64,000 nt of DNA from Merdimonas faecis. GTDB lineage: Bacteria > Bacillota > Clostridia > Lachnospirales > Lachnospiraceae. Below, piece after piece: positions 1-8,994 of the stretch (its first letter is position 1; every line of letters begins with the position of its first letter). The translations under genes and the position numbers were made by a program. The notes under the pieces were generated by a model that made no database searches, was not told where the DNA came from, and was given only the letters and a program-made list of their open reading frames with translations. The stretch is taken from the NCBI RefSeq assembly GCF_001754075.1, contig NZ_MIEH01000018.1, positions 310,001-374,000 of the forward strand, in the 5' to 3' direction.

Positions 1-768
1 GGTGATATGGGACAGATCCTGCTTCTGGGTTTCCAGCAGATATTTCAGCAGCGCTCCGGAAGCGATCACACCGCAGTCATAGTCGGAAAGCCCCAGTCCT
101 TCCAGTGCACTGACATGAAAATGGTCTTTCAGAGTCTGTCCGCAGATCGCGTCATCAAAATACCAGGCATCCAGGGTATAGATGGTGATGCCAAGCTTCT
201 CCTTTAAAAGGTCAAGGTCCATGCCGCTCATATAAAAAGCCTCATTGCATATCAGCTCTGAGGGCATGTACCGGTAAATCTCATCGAATAATTTTTCGCT
301 GTCGCTGATCTCGCTTACAAAGTAGTCCCCGGTTGTAACATCCGCTACTGACAGCCCGTAGCGGTCCGCAATGTAAACGATGCACATGATGTACTGGTTT
401 CTGGTTTCATCCAGAGCCTGTGTATCCAGATTGGTTCCCGGCGTAACGATACGCACGACCTCACGCTTCACAAGCCCTTTTGCGGTAGCAGGATCCTCCA
501 TCTGTTCACAGATAGCCACTTTATAGCCCTTGGAGACAAGGCGGTTCAGATAGCCGTCCACTGCATGATAGGGAACGCCGCACATGGGGGCCCGCTCTTC
601 AAGTCCGCAGTTTTTTCCGGTCAGAGTAATCTCCAGTTCTTTGGACGCTGTCAGGGCGTCGTCAAAAAACATTTCGTAGAAATCGCCTAATCTATAAAAC
701 AGGATGCAGTCCGGATATTCTTTTTTTGTGTCTACATATTGCTGCATCATGGGTGTTAATTCTGCCAA
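1..768 (-). CDS. mutS: DNA mismatch repair protein MutS, N-terminal part (cut by window edge)
   Basis: The first 256 residues of MutS are visible and the C-terminal ATPase lies beyond base 1. MutS binds mispaired or looped DNA and recruits MutL. The N-terminal mismatch-reading domain is clear: the Phe-x-Glu motif is in GDFYEMF (residues 28-34), followed by CGVPYHA near residue 65 and the connector domain. I chose the TTG at 768 because an AGGAG lies 7 nt upstream; in-frame ATGs at 750 and 747 have no such signal and would trim conserved residues. It is the last visible gene of a minus-strand run that includes miaB. Confidence 0.95.
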   Translation of the reverse strand, partial: MAELTPMMQQYVDTKKEYPDCILFYRLGDFYEMFFDDALTASKELEITLTGKNCGLEERAPMCGVPYHAVDGYLNRLVSKGYKVAICEQMEDPATAKGLVKREVVRIVTPGTNLDTQALDETRNQYIMCIVYIADRYGLSVADVTTGDYFVSEISDSEKLFDEIYRYMPSELICNEAFYMSGMDLDLLKEKLGITIYTLDAWYFDDAICGQTLKDHFHVSALEGLGLSDYDCGVIASGALLKYLLETQKQDLSHIT

Positions 769-805
769 TTTTATTCTCCTCTTCTGTAACTGATATCATC
801 CTAAT

Positions 806-834
806 ATTATAGCATTTCCGGTGCGAATAAGAAA
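806..834 (-). promoter_or_regulatory. Probable mutS promoter, extended -10 type
   Basis: On the minus strand a perfect TATAAT (806-811) is preceded by TGC, giving an extended -10. The -35 position reads TTTCTT and is poor. The hexamer lies about 40 nt upstream of the mutS start. The same CCGGAAATGC-TATAAT context recurs upstream of ftsK at 44593. Confidence 0.45.
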
Positions 835-861
835 GAGAGAATTTCTCAATTTCCTCCTCCG

Positions 862-1278
862 CTAAAGGAAATGAAGGGTGGGACGAATCTCTCCGTAGAG
901 CCAGTGGGCCAGATATCCTCCAAGACAGATCCCGCAGGCGCACAGGCCCGAAAATATGATGGCAAAAGGGAGACAGATCTGTCCGAAAAGCTGCAGGGGC
1001 TGGTCGGTATAATCCCAGATGTACAGCCCCAACCATTTGTTTACGATGATTCCGGTGATAAACTCCAAAGAGACAACAAAGAGGGTACATCTCAGGATCT
1101 GTACCCACATAGGATCCTCCCATTTTACCATCTGCCCCTGCCGCGTACAGAACAAAAGGCTGATACCGCCAAGCACAAACATAGACCAGTGGGAAAAGCC
1201 GCGGAACAGGATTTCAAAACTGTAATACAGGCAGCCTCCAAGAGTCCATAGAAACAAGTATTCACTGATTTTTTTCAT
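862..1278 (-). CDS. Small four-helix membrane protein, putative ABC-transporter type IV (CmpB/DUF1113) family
   Basis: A 138-residue integral membrane protein with about four hydrophobic segments. The stretch LYIWDYTDQPLQLFGQICL matches the WDYSxxPxNLxGxIC signature of the putative ABC_trans_CmpB family; its function is unknown. Two starts are possible: GTG at 1293 and ATG at 1278. I prefer 1278 because GAGGG lies 8 nt upstream. That ribosome-binding site sits inside the 3' arm of the terminator that follows miaB, so translation may depend on read-through or refolding of the hairpin. The downstream neighbour is mutS. Confidence 0.75.
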   Translation of the reverse strand: MKKISEYLFLWTLGGCLYYSFEILFRGFSHWSMFVLGGISLLFCTRQGQMVKWEDPMWVQILRCTLFVVSLEFITGIIVNKWLGLYIWDYTDQPLQLFGQICLPFAIIFSGLCACGICLGGYLAHWLYGEIRPTLHFL

Positions 1279-1280
1279 GA

Positions 1281-1324
1281 AAAACGCCCTCACTATCTTG
1301 ATACATTCATAGTGTGAGCGTTTT
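1281..1324 (-). terminator. Intrinsic terminator after miaB
   Basis: Arms 1281-1296 and 1309-1324 form a 16-bp stem (one mismatch, one G-U pair) with a 12-nt loop, followed on the minus strand by TTTTT. The 3' arm holds the GAGGG ribosome-binding site of the next gene and the U-tract ends one base before its ATG. Confidence 0.8.
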
Positions 1325-1349
1325 CAGGGCAAAATATAGATGGCAGATA

Positions 1350-2792
1350 TTACATGCCGGGTTCTCCCAGATAATAGAAGCCTTTACATTCTGTCAGATG
1401 TACAGGCAGGAGCTTTCCGATCAGGGAAGCATCTCCATGAAAATGCACCAGAAGATTGTTGCTCAGTCTTCCGGTGACCATGGACGGATCATGATCACAG
1501 ATAGACTCTACCAGGACCTCCTGGGTAGTGCCCTCGTGGACAGAGCATACCTCAGCGGCGATATTCTGTACCTCTGTGAGCAGCCGCTGGAACCGGTCTT
1601 TGATCATTTCTTCCGGAACCTGGTCTTTCATCTTAGCTGCAGGCGTCCCCGTCCTTTTGGAGTAGATAAATGTAAATGCGCTGTCGTAGCGTACCTTTCT
1701 TACGATATCAAGGGTTTCCTGAAAGTCTTCTTCCGTCTCGCCGGGAAAACCTACGATAATGTCTGTAGTAAGAGAAATGCCCGGGACGGCTTTTCGGATC
1801 TTTTCCACCAGCTCAAGGTACTGCTCTTTCGTATACCGGCGGTTCATCTGTTTCAGGACCCGGCTGCTCCCCGACTGTACCGGGAGATGCAGATGCCGGC
1901 AGATTTTGCTGGAGCGGCTCATAACTTCAATAAGCTCGTCGGACAGATCTTTGGGGTGAGAGGTCATGAAACGGATCCTTTTGATGCCTTCAATCTTCTC
2001 AATCTCTGTCAGAAGCTGGGCAAAGGTCATGGGTTCATCCAGAGTCTTTCCGTAAGAATTGACATTTTGTCCCAGCAGCATGATCTCTACCACACCGTCT
2101 TTGGCCAGACGCCTGATCTCATCCAGAATAGCCTGAGGTTCGCGGCTCCTTTCCCGTCCCCTTACATAAGGAACGATACAGTAGCTGCAGAAGTTGTTGC
2201 ATCCAAACATAATGTTTACTCCGGATTTGAACGCATATTTCCGCTGGTTCGGCAGATTTTCCACGATCTGGTCCGTGCCTTCCCAAATGTCGATCACAGG
2301 TTTATCAGTGGCAAATCTTTCTGCGATCAGCTCGGCGAATTTAAAGATGTTGTGCGTGCCGAAGATGATGTCCACAAAAGGATAGCTTTTCTTCAGCTTT
2401 TCGATCACCTCCGGTTCCTGCATCATACATCCGCAAAGGCCGATCATCATATGGGGATTTTTTTTCTTGCGGGGCTTGAGCTGGCCTAACCGCCCGTAGA
2501 CCCGGGTGTTTGCATTTTCCCGGACAGTACAGGTATTGTAGATCACAAAATCCGCCTGATCCTCCTCTGCCTCCAGATACCCGATCTCTCTTAGGATTCC
2601 CCGCAGCTTTTCCGAGTCTCTGGCATTCATCTGACAGCCAAAGGTTGTAACACAAAAAGTCAGAGGCCGTCCGATACGGCTGGAGAGCTCCTGTACATAA
2701 AGCCTGGCCTTTTCTATGTAGTAATACTGCCGGCTGGTTTCATCCTCCGGCAGTGCATCAGACAAATTGATGTCCTGATTCATCATATTCAT
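1350..2792 (-). CDS. miaB: tRNA-2-methylthio-N6-dimethylallyladenosine synthase MiaB
   Basis: MiaB is a radical-SAM methylthiotransferase that converts i6A37 to ms2i6A37 in tRNAs reading UNN codons. The N-terminal UPF0004 domain carries three cluster cysteines (about C53, C88, C122). The radical-SAM triad is C198-x3-C202-x2-C205 in GCNNFCSYC, and a TRAM domain closes the protein. Length (480 aa) is normal. A TTG at 2798 is in frame, but ATG 2792 has AAAGGA 7 nt upstream and is preferred. The start overlaps the 3' end of the DUF4250 gene, so the two are probably translationally coupled; a strong hairpin terminator follows. Confidence 0.96.
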   Translation of the reverse strand: MNMMNQDINLSDALPEDETSRQYYYIEKARLYVQELSSRIGRPLTFCVTTFGCQMNARDSEKLRGILREIGYLEAEEDQADFVIYNTCTVRENANTRVYGRLGQLKPRKKKNPHMMIGLCGCMMQEPEVIEKLKKSYPFVDIIFGTHNIFKFAELIAERFATDKPVIDIWEGTDQIVENLPNQRKYAFKSGVNIMFGCNNFCSYCIVPYVRGRERSREPQAILDEIRRLAKDGVVEIMLLGQNVNSYGKTLDEPMTFAQLLTEIEKIEGIKRIRFMTSHPKDLSDELIEVMSRSSKICRHLHLPVQSGSSRVLKQMNRRYTKEQYLELVEKIRKAVPGISLTTDIIVGFPGETEEDFQETLDIVRKVRYDSAFTFIYSKRTGTPAAKMKDQVPEEMIKDRFQRLLTEVQNIAAEVCSVHEGTTQEVLVESICDHDPSMVTGRLSNNLLVHFHGDASLIGKLLPVHLTECKGFYYLGEPGM

Positions 2793-2937
2793 ATCCAATT
2801 CCTTTCAGTTTATTTGTGATTTCATCTTTGTCCGCCTGCATATCTTCACACAGGTCGTCCAGTGTAAGGTACCGGTCCCTGAGTTTGGTGTTTACTACAC
2901 TGAGCAAAAGGACCGGATCTTTGGGAAGTCCGATCAT
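2758..2937 (-). CDS. DUF4250 domain protein
   Basis: A 59-residue protein. LPKDPVLLLSVVNTKLRD and the ending GIGYEYDESGHQFV match the DUF4250 family, found in Lachnospiraceae and relatives. The family has no known function; its small size and helix-turn-helix-like predicted helices would suit nucleic-acid or protein binding, but that is a guess. I start at ATG 2937, where family similarity begins, rather than at 3054, because the longer N-terminus is out-of-frame DUF896 sequence. It lies 7 bp after the DUF896 gene and overlaps the miaB start by 35 bp. Confidence 0.8.
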   Translation of the reverse strand: MIGLPKDPVLLLSVVNTKLRDRYLTLDDLCEDMQADKDEITNKLKGIGYEYDESGHQFV

Positions 2938-2944
2938 GGTTTTC

Positions 2945-3163
2945 TTATCCTTTCTTGTTTCCGAATTTCTCACCCAGGTCCGTAATGCTTCCATCCATTT
3001 CCTGGATAGAGATCTGGTTAAGCTGACTGCGGAGATTCCGCTTAAAAGCATCAATATATTCTCTCCTGAGAAGCTGCTGTTCCTTCCGCTCTTTAGCTGT
3101 CAGTCCTTCTGCTTTTGATTTATGATATAATTCATTGATTCTTGCAATCTTCTGTTCATCCAT
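2945..3163 (-). CDS. DUF896 (YnzC/UPF0291) family protein
   Basis: A 72-residue protein with the YnzC-like helical hairpin: INELYHKSKAEGLTAKERKEQ, then LRREYIDAFKRNLRSQL, then a charged tail. Bacillus subtilis YnzC is a two-helix cytoplasmic protein in the LexA regulon; its role is not settled. GAGGA lies 7 nt before the ATG. It is first in a tight DUF896-DUF4250-miaB run. Confidence 0.88.
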   Translation of the reverse strand: MDEQKIARINELYHKSKAEGLTAKERKEQQLLRREYIDAFKRNLRSQLNQISIQEMDGSITDLGEKFGNKKG

Positions 3164-3242
3164 TATTTCATCCTCATTTCTGCAGTTTTTACCGCTTTTC
3201 CTATCTTACACGATTCACGGGAAGAAGTCTACTTTTTCCTGG

Positions 3243-3632
3243 TCAGCTGGAATAATTTTCCAGAAATCCATAAAGCGCTTCCGTGCTTTCGATATATTTT
3301 CCGTTACGGATCTCTTCTCTTAAGAGGGCCGGCAGTTCATCATAGGGAATGTCAGTGTATTCAAAGGGAGTTTCTTTATCGCTTAAGTAAACCACAACAT
3401 ATCCGTTTACCTCCATCAGGTAGTAAGCATCCTCTTTAAGAGCTTCCCCCTCTGCAGCCACTGCTTCATCAGGCGTTTCAGCTGCAGAAGCCTTTTCTTC
3501 CTCTCTGGTTTCTTCCTTTTCGAGAGCAGCCCGTTCCCTTGCCTTATAATATGTCAGCTGGTAAGCGCCGGTCAGCACCAGCATCAGAATGATAGCTGCC
3601 GCAAAAAAACCAATACCATACTTATTCTTCAT
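3243..3632 (-). CDS. Single-pass membrane protein with BofC C-terminal-like domain
   Basis: Residues 7-27 form one hydrophobic anchor, followed by an acidic, low-complexity Glu/Ala linker (about 35-68). The C-terminal ~60 residues (YYLMEVNGYVVVYLSDKE ... TDIPYDELP ... LYGFLENYSS) match the shape of the BofC C-terminal domain, including LP and the final ExYSS. In Bacillus BofC is a forespore intermembrane protein restraining SpoIVB and sigma-K. This protein lacks the BofC N-terminal domain, so a sporulation role is inference only. GAGGT stands 8 nt before the ATG. Confidence 0.6.
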   Translation of the reverse strand: MKNKYGIGFFAAAIILMLVLTGAYQLTYYKARERAALEKEETREEEKASAAETPDEAVAAEGEALKEDAYYLMEVNGYVVVYLSDKETPFEYTDIPYDELPALLREEIRNGKYIESTEALYGFLENYSS

Positions 3633-3679
3633 ACAGATTACCTCTTTTTTAGTACAGTATTGGCCGGAAACAGCCCGGA

Positions 3680-4501
3680 TTATACGAGCTTTCTCAATGT
3701 TTTTTCAATCAGCAGTCCTTCCCGTTCCGGATAAGTGTATTTTTCACTTTCACGGATGCAGGCACAGACAAAAGCATGGGATGCCTGAACACTTTCCAGC
3801 AGTGTATGTCCTGTCAGCAGCTTGGACAGAAACATTCCGTCAAAAGCATCTCCTGTTCCGTGATATTCTCCCAGCATCTCTCCGTTTCCAAGATATAAGA
3901 AAGCCTGGTCTTCATACAGAACGATTCCCTTCTGGCAGTCGTCCTTTGGCACGCTGGTAATCACAATGTCTTTTGCACCGTATGCCTGGAGCTCACGGCA
4001 GAGTGCCAGCACATTCCTGTGATCGCCTGTGATCTGAAAGGGTCTTCCGGTCAGGAGAAAACATTCCGTTAGATTTGGCAGAATAATATCAGCAAATGGC
4101 AAAAGCTTACGCAGAGCAAGACCGTAGGAGTCGTCAAAATTCCGATAGTAGGAGCCGTGATCCCCCATGATCGGATCCATAATGACCCTTGTGCCGGGAA
4201 ACTGTTCTACGAAGTAAATGACAGCGTCTATAATATCCGGATGTCCCAGATATCCGATAAAGATAGCGTCGAATTCTACGTGCTGGCTTTTGAAATGATC
4301 GGCACACTGCCGGATATAGGATCCGGGAATCTTAAGCGTAGCCGGAAGCCCGTAACCTCCTGTATGGGTAGATAGCAGCATAGTCGGAATCGGACAGGCT
4401 TCAATACCCATGATACTTAAGATAGGCATCATATTAGTAAGAGCAGCTTTCCCCACGCCGCAAAGGTCGTGGAGAAGCGCAATTTTTTTAATGGGTTTCA
4501 T
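3680..4501 (-). CDS. Pyridoxal/pyridoxamine kinase (PdxY-like)
   Basis: A 273-residue ribokinase-fold enzyme expected to phosphorylate pyridoxal, pyridoxine or pyridoxamine with ATP in B6 salvage. Landmarks are LLHDLCGVGKAALTNMMP at the N-terminus, VIMDPIMGDHG in the middle, LPNLTE, and the anion-hole motif GTGDAFDGMF near residue 215, where the Asp is the catalytic base. The ATG follows the flippase stop by one base (TAATATG), so the two are co-transcribed. Related HMP kinases have a similar fold, but the sequence style fits the pyridoxamine-kinase branch. Confidence 0.85.
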   Translation of the reverse strand: MKPIKKIALLHDLCGVGKAALTNMMPILSIMGIEACPIPTMLLSTHTGGYGLPATLKIPGSYIRQCADHFKSQHVEFDAIFIGYLGHPDIIDAVIYFVEQFPGTRVIMDPIMGDHGSYYRNFDDSYGLALRKLLPFADIILPNLTECFLLTGRPFQITGDHRNVLALCRELQAYGAKDIVITSVPKDDCQKGIVLYEDQAFLYLGNGEMLGEYHGTGDAFDGMFLSKLLTGHTLLESVQASHAFVCACIRESEKYTYPEREGLLIEKTLRKLV

Positions 4502-4502
4502 A

Positions 4503-6173
4503 TTATCTGTATTCTCCTCTGATCAGATGTAATTTCCGGCAAAGAGTTACCAGGGTAGCGCCTTTTGGCATATCCAGAAGCTCCTCTTCTGAAACGCCGC
4601 CAAACAGAACCAGTGCAGCTCCATAAACGACGATTGCCACAAGGATTGCAATAACAGTGGCTACATATTCGCCAACGAAAAGTTCAATTAAAAGATGTAC
4701 GACCAAAGCGGCAATTCCCATGACCGCAGATGCGGCGGCAGGGATTACAAAGGTCTGCCTTTGCTCCTGCACATAGCTGATTCTCTCCCGCAGCGCATGG
4801 GCGTTCAGGATACAGAGTGCTCCGGCGAACACGATCTTACTTAAAACGACGGCATAGATATTCCATTCAAACACGACCATCATCAAAAGCAGGGATACGA
4901 CATGAATCACAAGTGCGATAGCAGAATTTTTCACCGGTGTGATCATGTCATCTAACCCCTGCAGCACGGAAGTCGTCACCGTGGACAGACAGAAAAAGAC
5001 CACGGAGATTGCGCCAAGCTGCAACATTCTGGCGGCAACATCATTATCCTGGGTAAAAAACAAAAGATCCAGGATCGGCTTTGCCAGAACCAGAAATCCC
5101 ATAGCGCAGGGAATAGCGATGCACATATTGAAACGGATCACAGATGTGATCTTATGATGGATCTGTTTGCGGCTTCCTGTCTGTACTGTGGCAACCAGGC
5201 TTGGGATCAGGGATGACCCCAGAGCTGTAGCCACGGAAAGCGGCACGTTGATCATGGTGGTGTACTGCCCGCCAAGGATACCAAGAAGGCTTGCGTATTC
5301 GGTTTTTCCATAGCCCTGGGCGGCCATGATATTGTTGAACAGAGCGTTGTCTACAAAATCGCTGATATTAGACACGGTTGCACTTAAGATGACCGGGGCA
5401 ATCGTTACAAATAATACCCGGTACATCAGCTGGTAACTTTCACGCTTCCGGCTGCGGTCCCGGCGCATTTTCCGCTTAAAGACTTTCAGATATGCAGAGG
5501 CAAGCAGGGCAATGAACAAAAGGGCAAAAAATGCTCCTGCAATGGTACCCACCGTTCCGCCGGCCGCGGCATATGCCGGGCCAAAAGAATCATTGCCTCT
5601 GGTTTCAGCCAGGCCCTTTCCAACCTGAAGCAGGATATAAGCGCCCGCGATAGATGCCACCGCATTGACGATCTGTTCCAGAATCTGTGAAACTGCCGTA
5701 GGAACCATGGAACCATTTCCCTGGAAAAATCCCCGCAGCACGCCAAGAAGCGCCACTACCAGAATACAGGGAGCCAGGATCCTCAAGGCGTACACACTCA
5801 TATCCATAGACATAATGGTCGAGGCAATGAACTCGGCGCCAAAGAAAATGAGCAGAGCCACAAAGCCTCCTGACAACAACGCAAAAGTAAAAGCACCTTT
5901 CAGTACCTTGTAAGCATTTTTATACTGCCCCACAGCGACCCGTGCGGATACCAGTTTGGAAACCGCCAAAGGCAGACTGTAGGACGTCAGGGTCAGCGCC
6001 ACCGTATAGATAGAAAACGCCACATTATAGTATCCCATCCCCTCGTCTCCTACTATATTCATCAGCGGGATACGGTAAACAGCGCCGATGATCTTAGTAA
6101 TGACCCCGGCGATGGCAAGGATGGATCCCTGTATCATGAAATTATTCTCTTTTCGTTTCTGCTTTCCAGCCAT
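4503..6173 (-). CDS. Polysaccharide/lipid flippase, SpoVB-MurJ (MVF) family
   Basis: A 556-residue multipass protein with about 14 transmembrane helices. The start (FMIQGSILAIAGVITKIIG, then YRIPLMNIVGDEGMGYYNVAF) is typical of SpoVB-type oligosaccharidyl-lipid flippases of the MOP superfamily. Relatives move lipid II or other undecaprenyl-linked sugars across the membrane; SpoVB acts in spore cortex formation. Which lipid is moved here cannot be read from sequence. GGAG precedes the ATG by 6 nt. It is directly followed by the kinase gene. Confidence 0.87.
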   Translation of the reverse strand: MAGKQKRKENNFMIQGSILAIAGVITKIIGAVYRIPLMNIVGDEGMGYYNVAFSIYTVALTLTSYSLPLAVSKLVSARVAVGQYKNAYKVLKGAFTFALLSGGFVALLIFFGAEFIASTIMSMDMSVYALRILAPCILVVALLGVLRGFFQGNGSMVPTAVSQILEQIVNAVASIAGAYILLQVGKGLAETRGNDSFGPAYAAAGGTVGTIAGAFFALLFIALLASAYLKVFKRKMRRDRSRKRESYQLMYRVLFVTIAPVILSATVSNISDFVDNALFNNIMAAQGYGKTEYASLLGILGGQYTTMINVPLSVATALGSSLIPSLVATVQTGSRKQIHHKITSVIRFNMCIAIPCAMGFLVLAKPILDLLFFTQDNDVAARMLQLGAISVVFFCLSTVTTSVLQGLDDMITPVKNSAIALVIHVVSLLLMMVVFEWNIYAVVLSKIVFAGALCILNAHALRERISYVQEQRQTFVIPAAASAVMGIAALVVHLLIELFVGEYVATVIAILVAIVVYGAALVLFGGVSEEELLDMPKGATLVTLCRKLHLIRGEYR

Positions 6174-6228
6174 ATATTACTCCAACTATCTGTTTTCTCT
6201 CGTAAAAGGTTGCATACTTATCTGATTC

Positions 6229-6723
6229 TTATCTCAAAATGTTCAAAGCTTCCATGATCCTTCTCTGCTGCTCTTCCATGACAGAACGCTCAGAAGGTTC
6301 CATATGGTCATATCCTGTTAAGTGTAGCACAGAATGGACAATTAAAAAAGCATATTCTCTTAAAACGGAATGTCCGTAGGCTTCGGCCTGAGAGAGTACC
6401 TTCTCTTTTGAGATTACGATATCGCCCAGGGACAACTCACCTGTTTCCGGATCGAAGCAATCTTCCCGCTCTTCCAGACCATCAAAATTTCCCGGGACCG
6501 CAAAATCGATCATCGGGAAAGAAAGTACATCTGTAGGCCGGTCCACGTCACGAAATTCCAGATTCATCCGATGGATCTCCTCGTTGGTAGTCAAAAGAAG
6601 ACTAACTTCGGCCTCATAGGGACAGCCCAGTATATCCAGTGCGGTCTCTACAGCCACACGCCCGGTTTTTTCACAATCGAGAGGCAGTGTTACCGCACCC
6701 TCCTCTTCAAAATACAGGGTCAT
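6229..6723 (-). CDS. ybeY: Endoribonuclease YbeY
   Basis: YbeY is a zinc-dependent single-strand endoribonuclease needed for 16S rRNA 3'-end maturation and ribosome quality control. The metal site is HSVLHLTGYDH (H-x3-H-x5-H) near residue 130, followed by the MEPSE segment usual for the family. The substrate-side motif DVDRPTDVLSFP is also present. Length 164 aa is normal. The ATG overlaps the phoH stop (ATGA), with GGAGG 6 nt upstream, which supports coupling. Gene order phoH-ybeY is conserved across bacteria. Confidence 0.95.
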   Translation of the reverse strand: MTLYFEEEGAVTLPLDCEKTGRVAVETALDILGCPYEAEVSLLLTTNEEIHRMNLEFRDVDRPTDVLSFPMIDFAVPGNFDGLEEREDCFDPETGELSLGDIVISKEKVLSQAEAYGHSVLREYAFLIVHSVLHLTGYDHMEPSERSVMEEQQRRIMEALNILR

Positions 6724-7712
6724 GAGCGCCTCCTTTTCTCACGCTGTCTTTTATGACCGCGGTTTTCATATTCTTCATATGCCTTCACAATTTTTTGCAC
6801 CAGCGGATGACGGACCACGTCCTTGCTGGTCAGATTACAGATGCTGATATCATCAATATTCTTTACTACGGAAACTGCTACATCCAGTCCGGAAACCTGC
6901 CCGGAAGGGAGGTCTTTCTGGGTGGCATCTCCGGTAACCACCACTTTGGAGCCGAATCCGATCCTGGTCAGGAACATTTTCATCTGAGCCGGTGTAGTAT
7001 TCTGTGCTTCGTCCAGGATAATAAATGCATTGTCCAGTGTACGCCCGCGCATATAGGCAAGGGGCGCTACTTCTATCAGGCCTTTTTCTGAGTTTTTCAG
7101 GAAACTTTCCGCTCCCATGATCTGATAAAGAGCGTCATAGAGAGGCCTCAGGTATGGGTCGATCTTGCTCTGCAGATCGCCGGGAAGAAAGCCCAGTTTT
7201 TCTCCAGCCTCAATTGCCGGGCGGGTCAGGATGATCCGCCCCACTTCATTATTTTTAAAAGCGGTAATCGCCATGGCCATGGCAAGATAGGTTTTGCCGG
7301 TGCCGGCAGGGCCAAGGCCGAAGACGATCATCTGTCTGCGGATTGCGTCCACATATTTTTTCTGGTTGATTGTTTTTGGTTTGATCGGCTTCCCCTGCAG
7401 CGTATGACAGATGATATCCTTATCAATTTCCAGAACACTGCCCTCGCTGTCCTCCATGGTCAGGGCAATGGTATAGTCAACATTCTGTTCCTGAATGGTA
7501 TTTCCCCGCCGGGACAGTTCCACCAGCTGAGTCAATACCTTTTTTGCTTTTTCTACAAGTGCGGCCTCTCCCATGATCTTCACATGTTCTCCTCTGGCGA
7601 TTAAAGTGACATGAAAGGTACGCTCAATCTTTTTTGCATAAGCGTCAAACTGTCCGAACACATTGCGCTCATGTTCAGCCGGTATTTCAATTACTGATTC
7701 CATTAATCCCAT
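6720..7712 (-). CDS. phoH: PhoH family ATPase
   Basis: A 330-residue cytoplasmic P-loop ATPase. The N-terminal third is a KH-like RNA-binding segment. Walker A is GPAGTGKT near residue 137 and Walker B is FIILDEAQN. PhoH family proteins are linked to RNA metabolism with YbeY; biochemical roles are still debated. GGAG lies 8 nt before ATG 7712 and the gene begins 3 bp after yqfD stops. The C-terminal tail is very basic (GHKRQREKRRRS). Confidence 0.93.
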   Translation of the reverse strand: MGLMESVIEIPAEHERNVFGQFDAYAKKIERTFHVTLIARGEHVKIMGEAALVEKAKKVLTQLVELSRRGNTIQEQNVDYTIALTMEDSEGSVLEIDKDIICHTLQGKPIKPKTINQKKYVDAIRRQMIVFGLGPAGTGKTYLAMAMAITAFKNNEVGRIILTRPAIEAGEKLGFLPGDLQSKIDPYLRPLYDALYQIMGAESFLKNSEKGLIEVAPLAYMRGRTLDNAFIILDEAQNTTPAQMKMFLTRIGFGSKVVVTGDATQKDLPSGQVSGLDVAVSVVKNIDDISICNLTSKDVVRHPLVQKIVKAYEEYENRGHKRQREKRRRS

Positions 7713-7715
7713 GTA

Positions 7716-8978
7716 TCATTCTCCTGCTTCATTTTCTTCTTCCGCCGTCTGCACCTCCAAAAGCTGTGAAGGCCTGGATACGCCGATCGGCGTCAGGATT
7801 AGAAGTCTGCCATCCGCGACAGCGGTCTCAGACTCTGTGTATATTTTAACATCATTCTCAATAATTTCTACCCCTTTTTTCTCCAAATCCTCTTTATACC
7901 GTTCAAACCGGGTGCTTAAAACCTGCCGTATCCGTTCTGTGGCATATTTTTCCCGCGACGCGTGATAGGGGGATGCTGTCCTGGATCCATAGGATACTTT
8001 CCATGGGAAATGCATATTTCCAAACAGTTCTTTTTCGTATCCTTCCATGGTCCAGTAGTCGTAGCTATTGCGGATAGATCCGAAAGTAAGGCGCCATGGT
8101 CCGACCTGCAGGAAGACTTCTCTCTTTTTGACCAGATCATAGTCCTTCTTTATATAGAAGAGATCCATTTCATCCTGATAGGAAGTTGAGACCTCTGCCA
8201 GGATCTGTGCGTCTGCCTGGTGATATTGATATCCGGTGACCTCCTGCTGATCATTTCTGACCGGAACCTGGCCGGAAACCAAAAGATCTCCTTTTTTTAC
8301 TTCGGATCCTTCCTGCACCAGGACAACTCCCTCCCGTGGCGTGATGGCCCGGATCGTACCATCCATGTCCGCAACCAGATCTGTGGGTGCCGGAGTATTT
8401 TCCGACGCCTCATTTTTATCTTTATCATCATCTAAAAGTCTGTCATCGTTTTCTTTCAGGCGGATTTTAAGCCTGGTGCCGTCTACAGAGGCGGAAACCC
8501 ACACGATATCGTGATATGCTTCCCGGATATCCGCGGCTATCCCGGCACAATCAACGTCCGAACCGGCCATCCCGGCATGTACGTCCTTTGTCAGCAGGAA
8601 TTTCAGCAGCGTATCATCCGTATAAGACTGATTTCCGGAAAACTCGATACTCCAGATGTGTCTGGACATTAAAAAGATCAGGAGGACAAAAAGGAGACTC
8701 CCGGCAAAAAACAGCCGTCTTTTTCTGTATTTGAATAATAAAAAAGGAAGACCGGAGCGTTTTACAATGACGACTTTGGTTCCTGTCTTCCTGATGATCG
8801 GCTTTAATTTGCGGAATCCACTGATGGTGATACACATTTCATAACCGCCCGGCACCGGTTTCAGATCCCATAGCCGGATCTTTTTGTGACTGCATCCATT
8901 TAAGAAGCGTTCTGCAAAATAACCGGACACATGAATCTTAAGATATCCTTTCCCATATTGAACCAGTTTTCTGAGCAC
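7716..8978 (-). CDS. yqfD: Sporulation protein YqfD
   Basis: A 420-residue membrane-anchored protein. Residues 1-85 form a small cytoplasmic domain, a hydrophobic anchor lies near 90-110, and the rest is extracytoplasmic, including SGQVPVRNDQQEVTGYQYH. YqfD is a sigma-E-dependent sporulation protein of the mother cell. A Lys/Glu/Asp-rich insertion (DDKDKNEASE) is local to this strain group. The start is GTG 8978, with GGGAG 6 nt upstream. It forms one unit with yqfC, phoH and ybeY, which is also the Bacillus gene order. Confidence 0.92.
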   Translation of the reverse strand: MLRKLVQYGKGYLKIHVSGYFAERFLNGCSHKKIRLWDLKPVPGGYEMCITISGFRKLKPIIRKTGTKVVIVKRSGLPFLLFKYRKRRLFFAGSLLFVLLIFLMSRHIWSIEFSGNQSYTDDTLLKFLLTKDVHAGMAGSDVDCAGIAADIREAYHDIVWVSASVDGTRLKIRLKENDDRLLDDDKDKNEASENTPAPTDLVADMDGTIRAITPREGVVLVQEGSEVKKGDLLVSGQVPVRNDQQEVTGYQYHQADAQILAEVSTSYQDEMDLFYIKKDYDLVKKREVFLQVGPWRLTFGSIRNSYDYWTMEGYEKELFGNMHFPWKVSYGSRTASPYHASREKYATERIRQVLSTRFERYKEDLEKKGVEIIENDVKIYTESETAVADGRLLILTPIGVSRPSQLLEVQTAEEENEAGE

Positions 8979-8994
8979 TGCTTTCTCCCCCCTT

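Noticed and set aside
1314-2489. Long plus-strand open frame opposite miaB
   Set aside because: It is the antisense shadow of a conserved gene, has no ribosome-binding site and the composition of a shadow frame.
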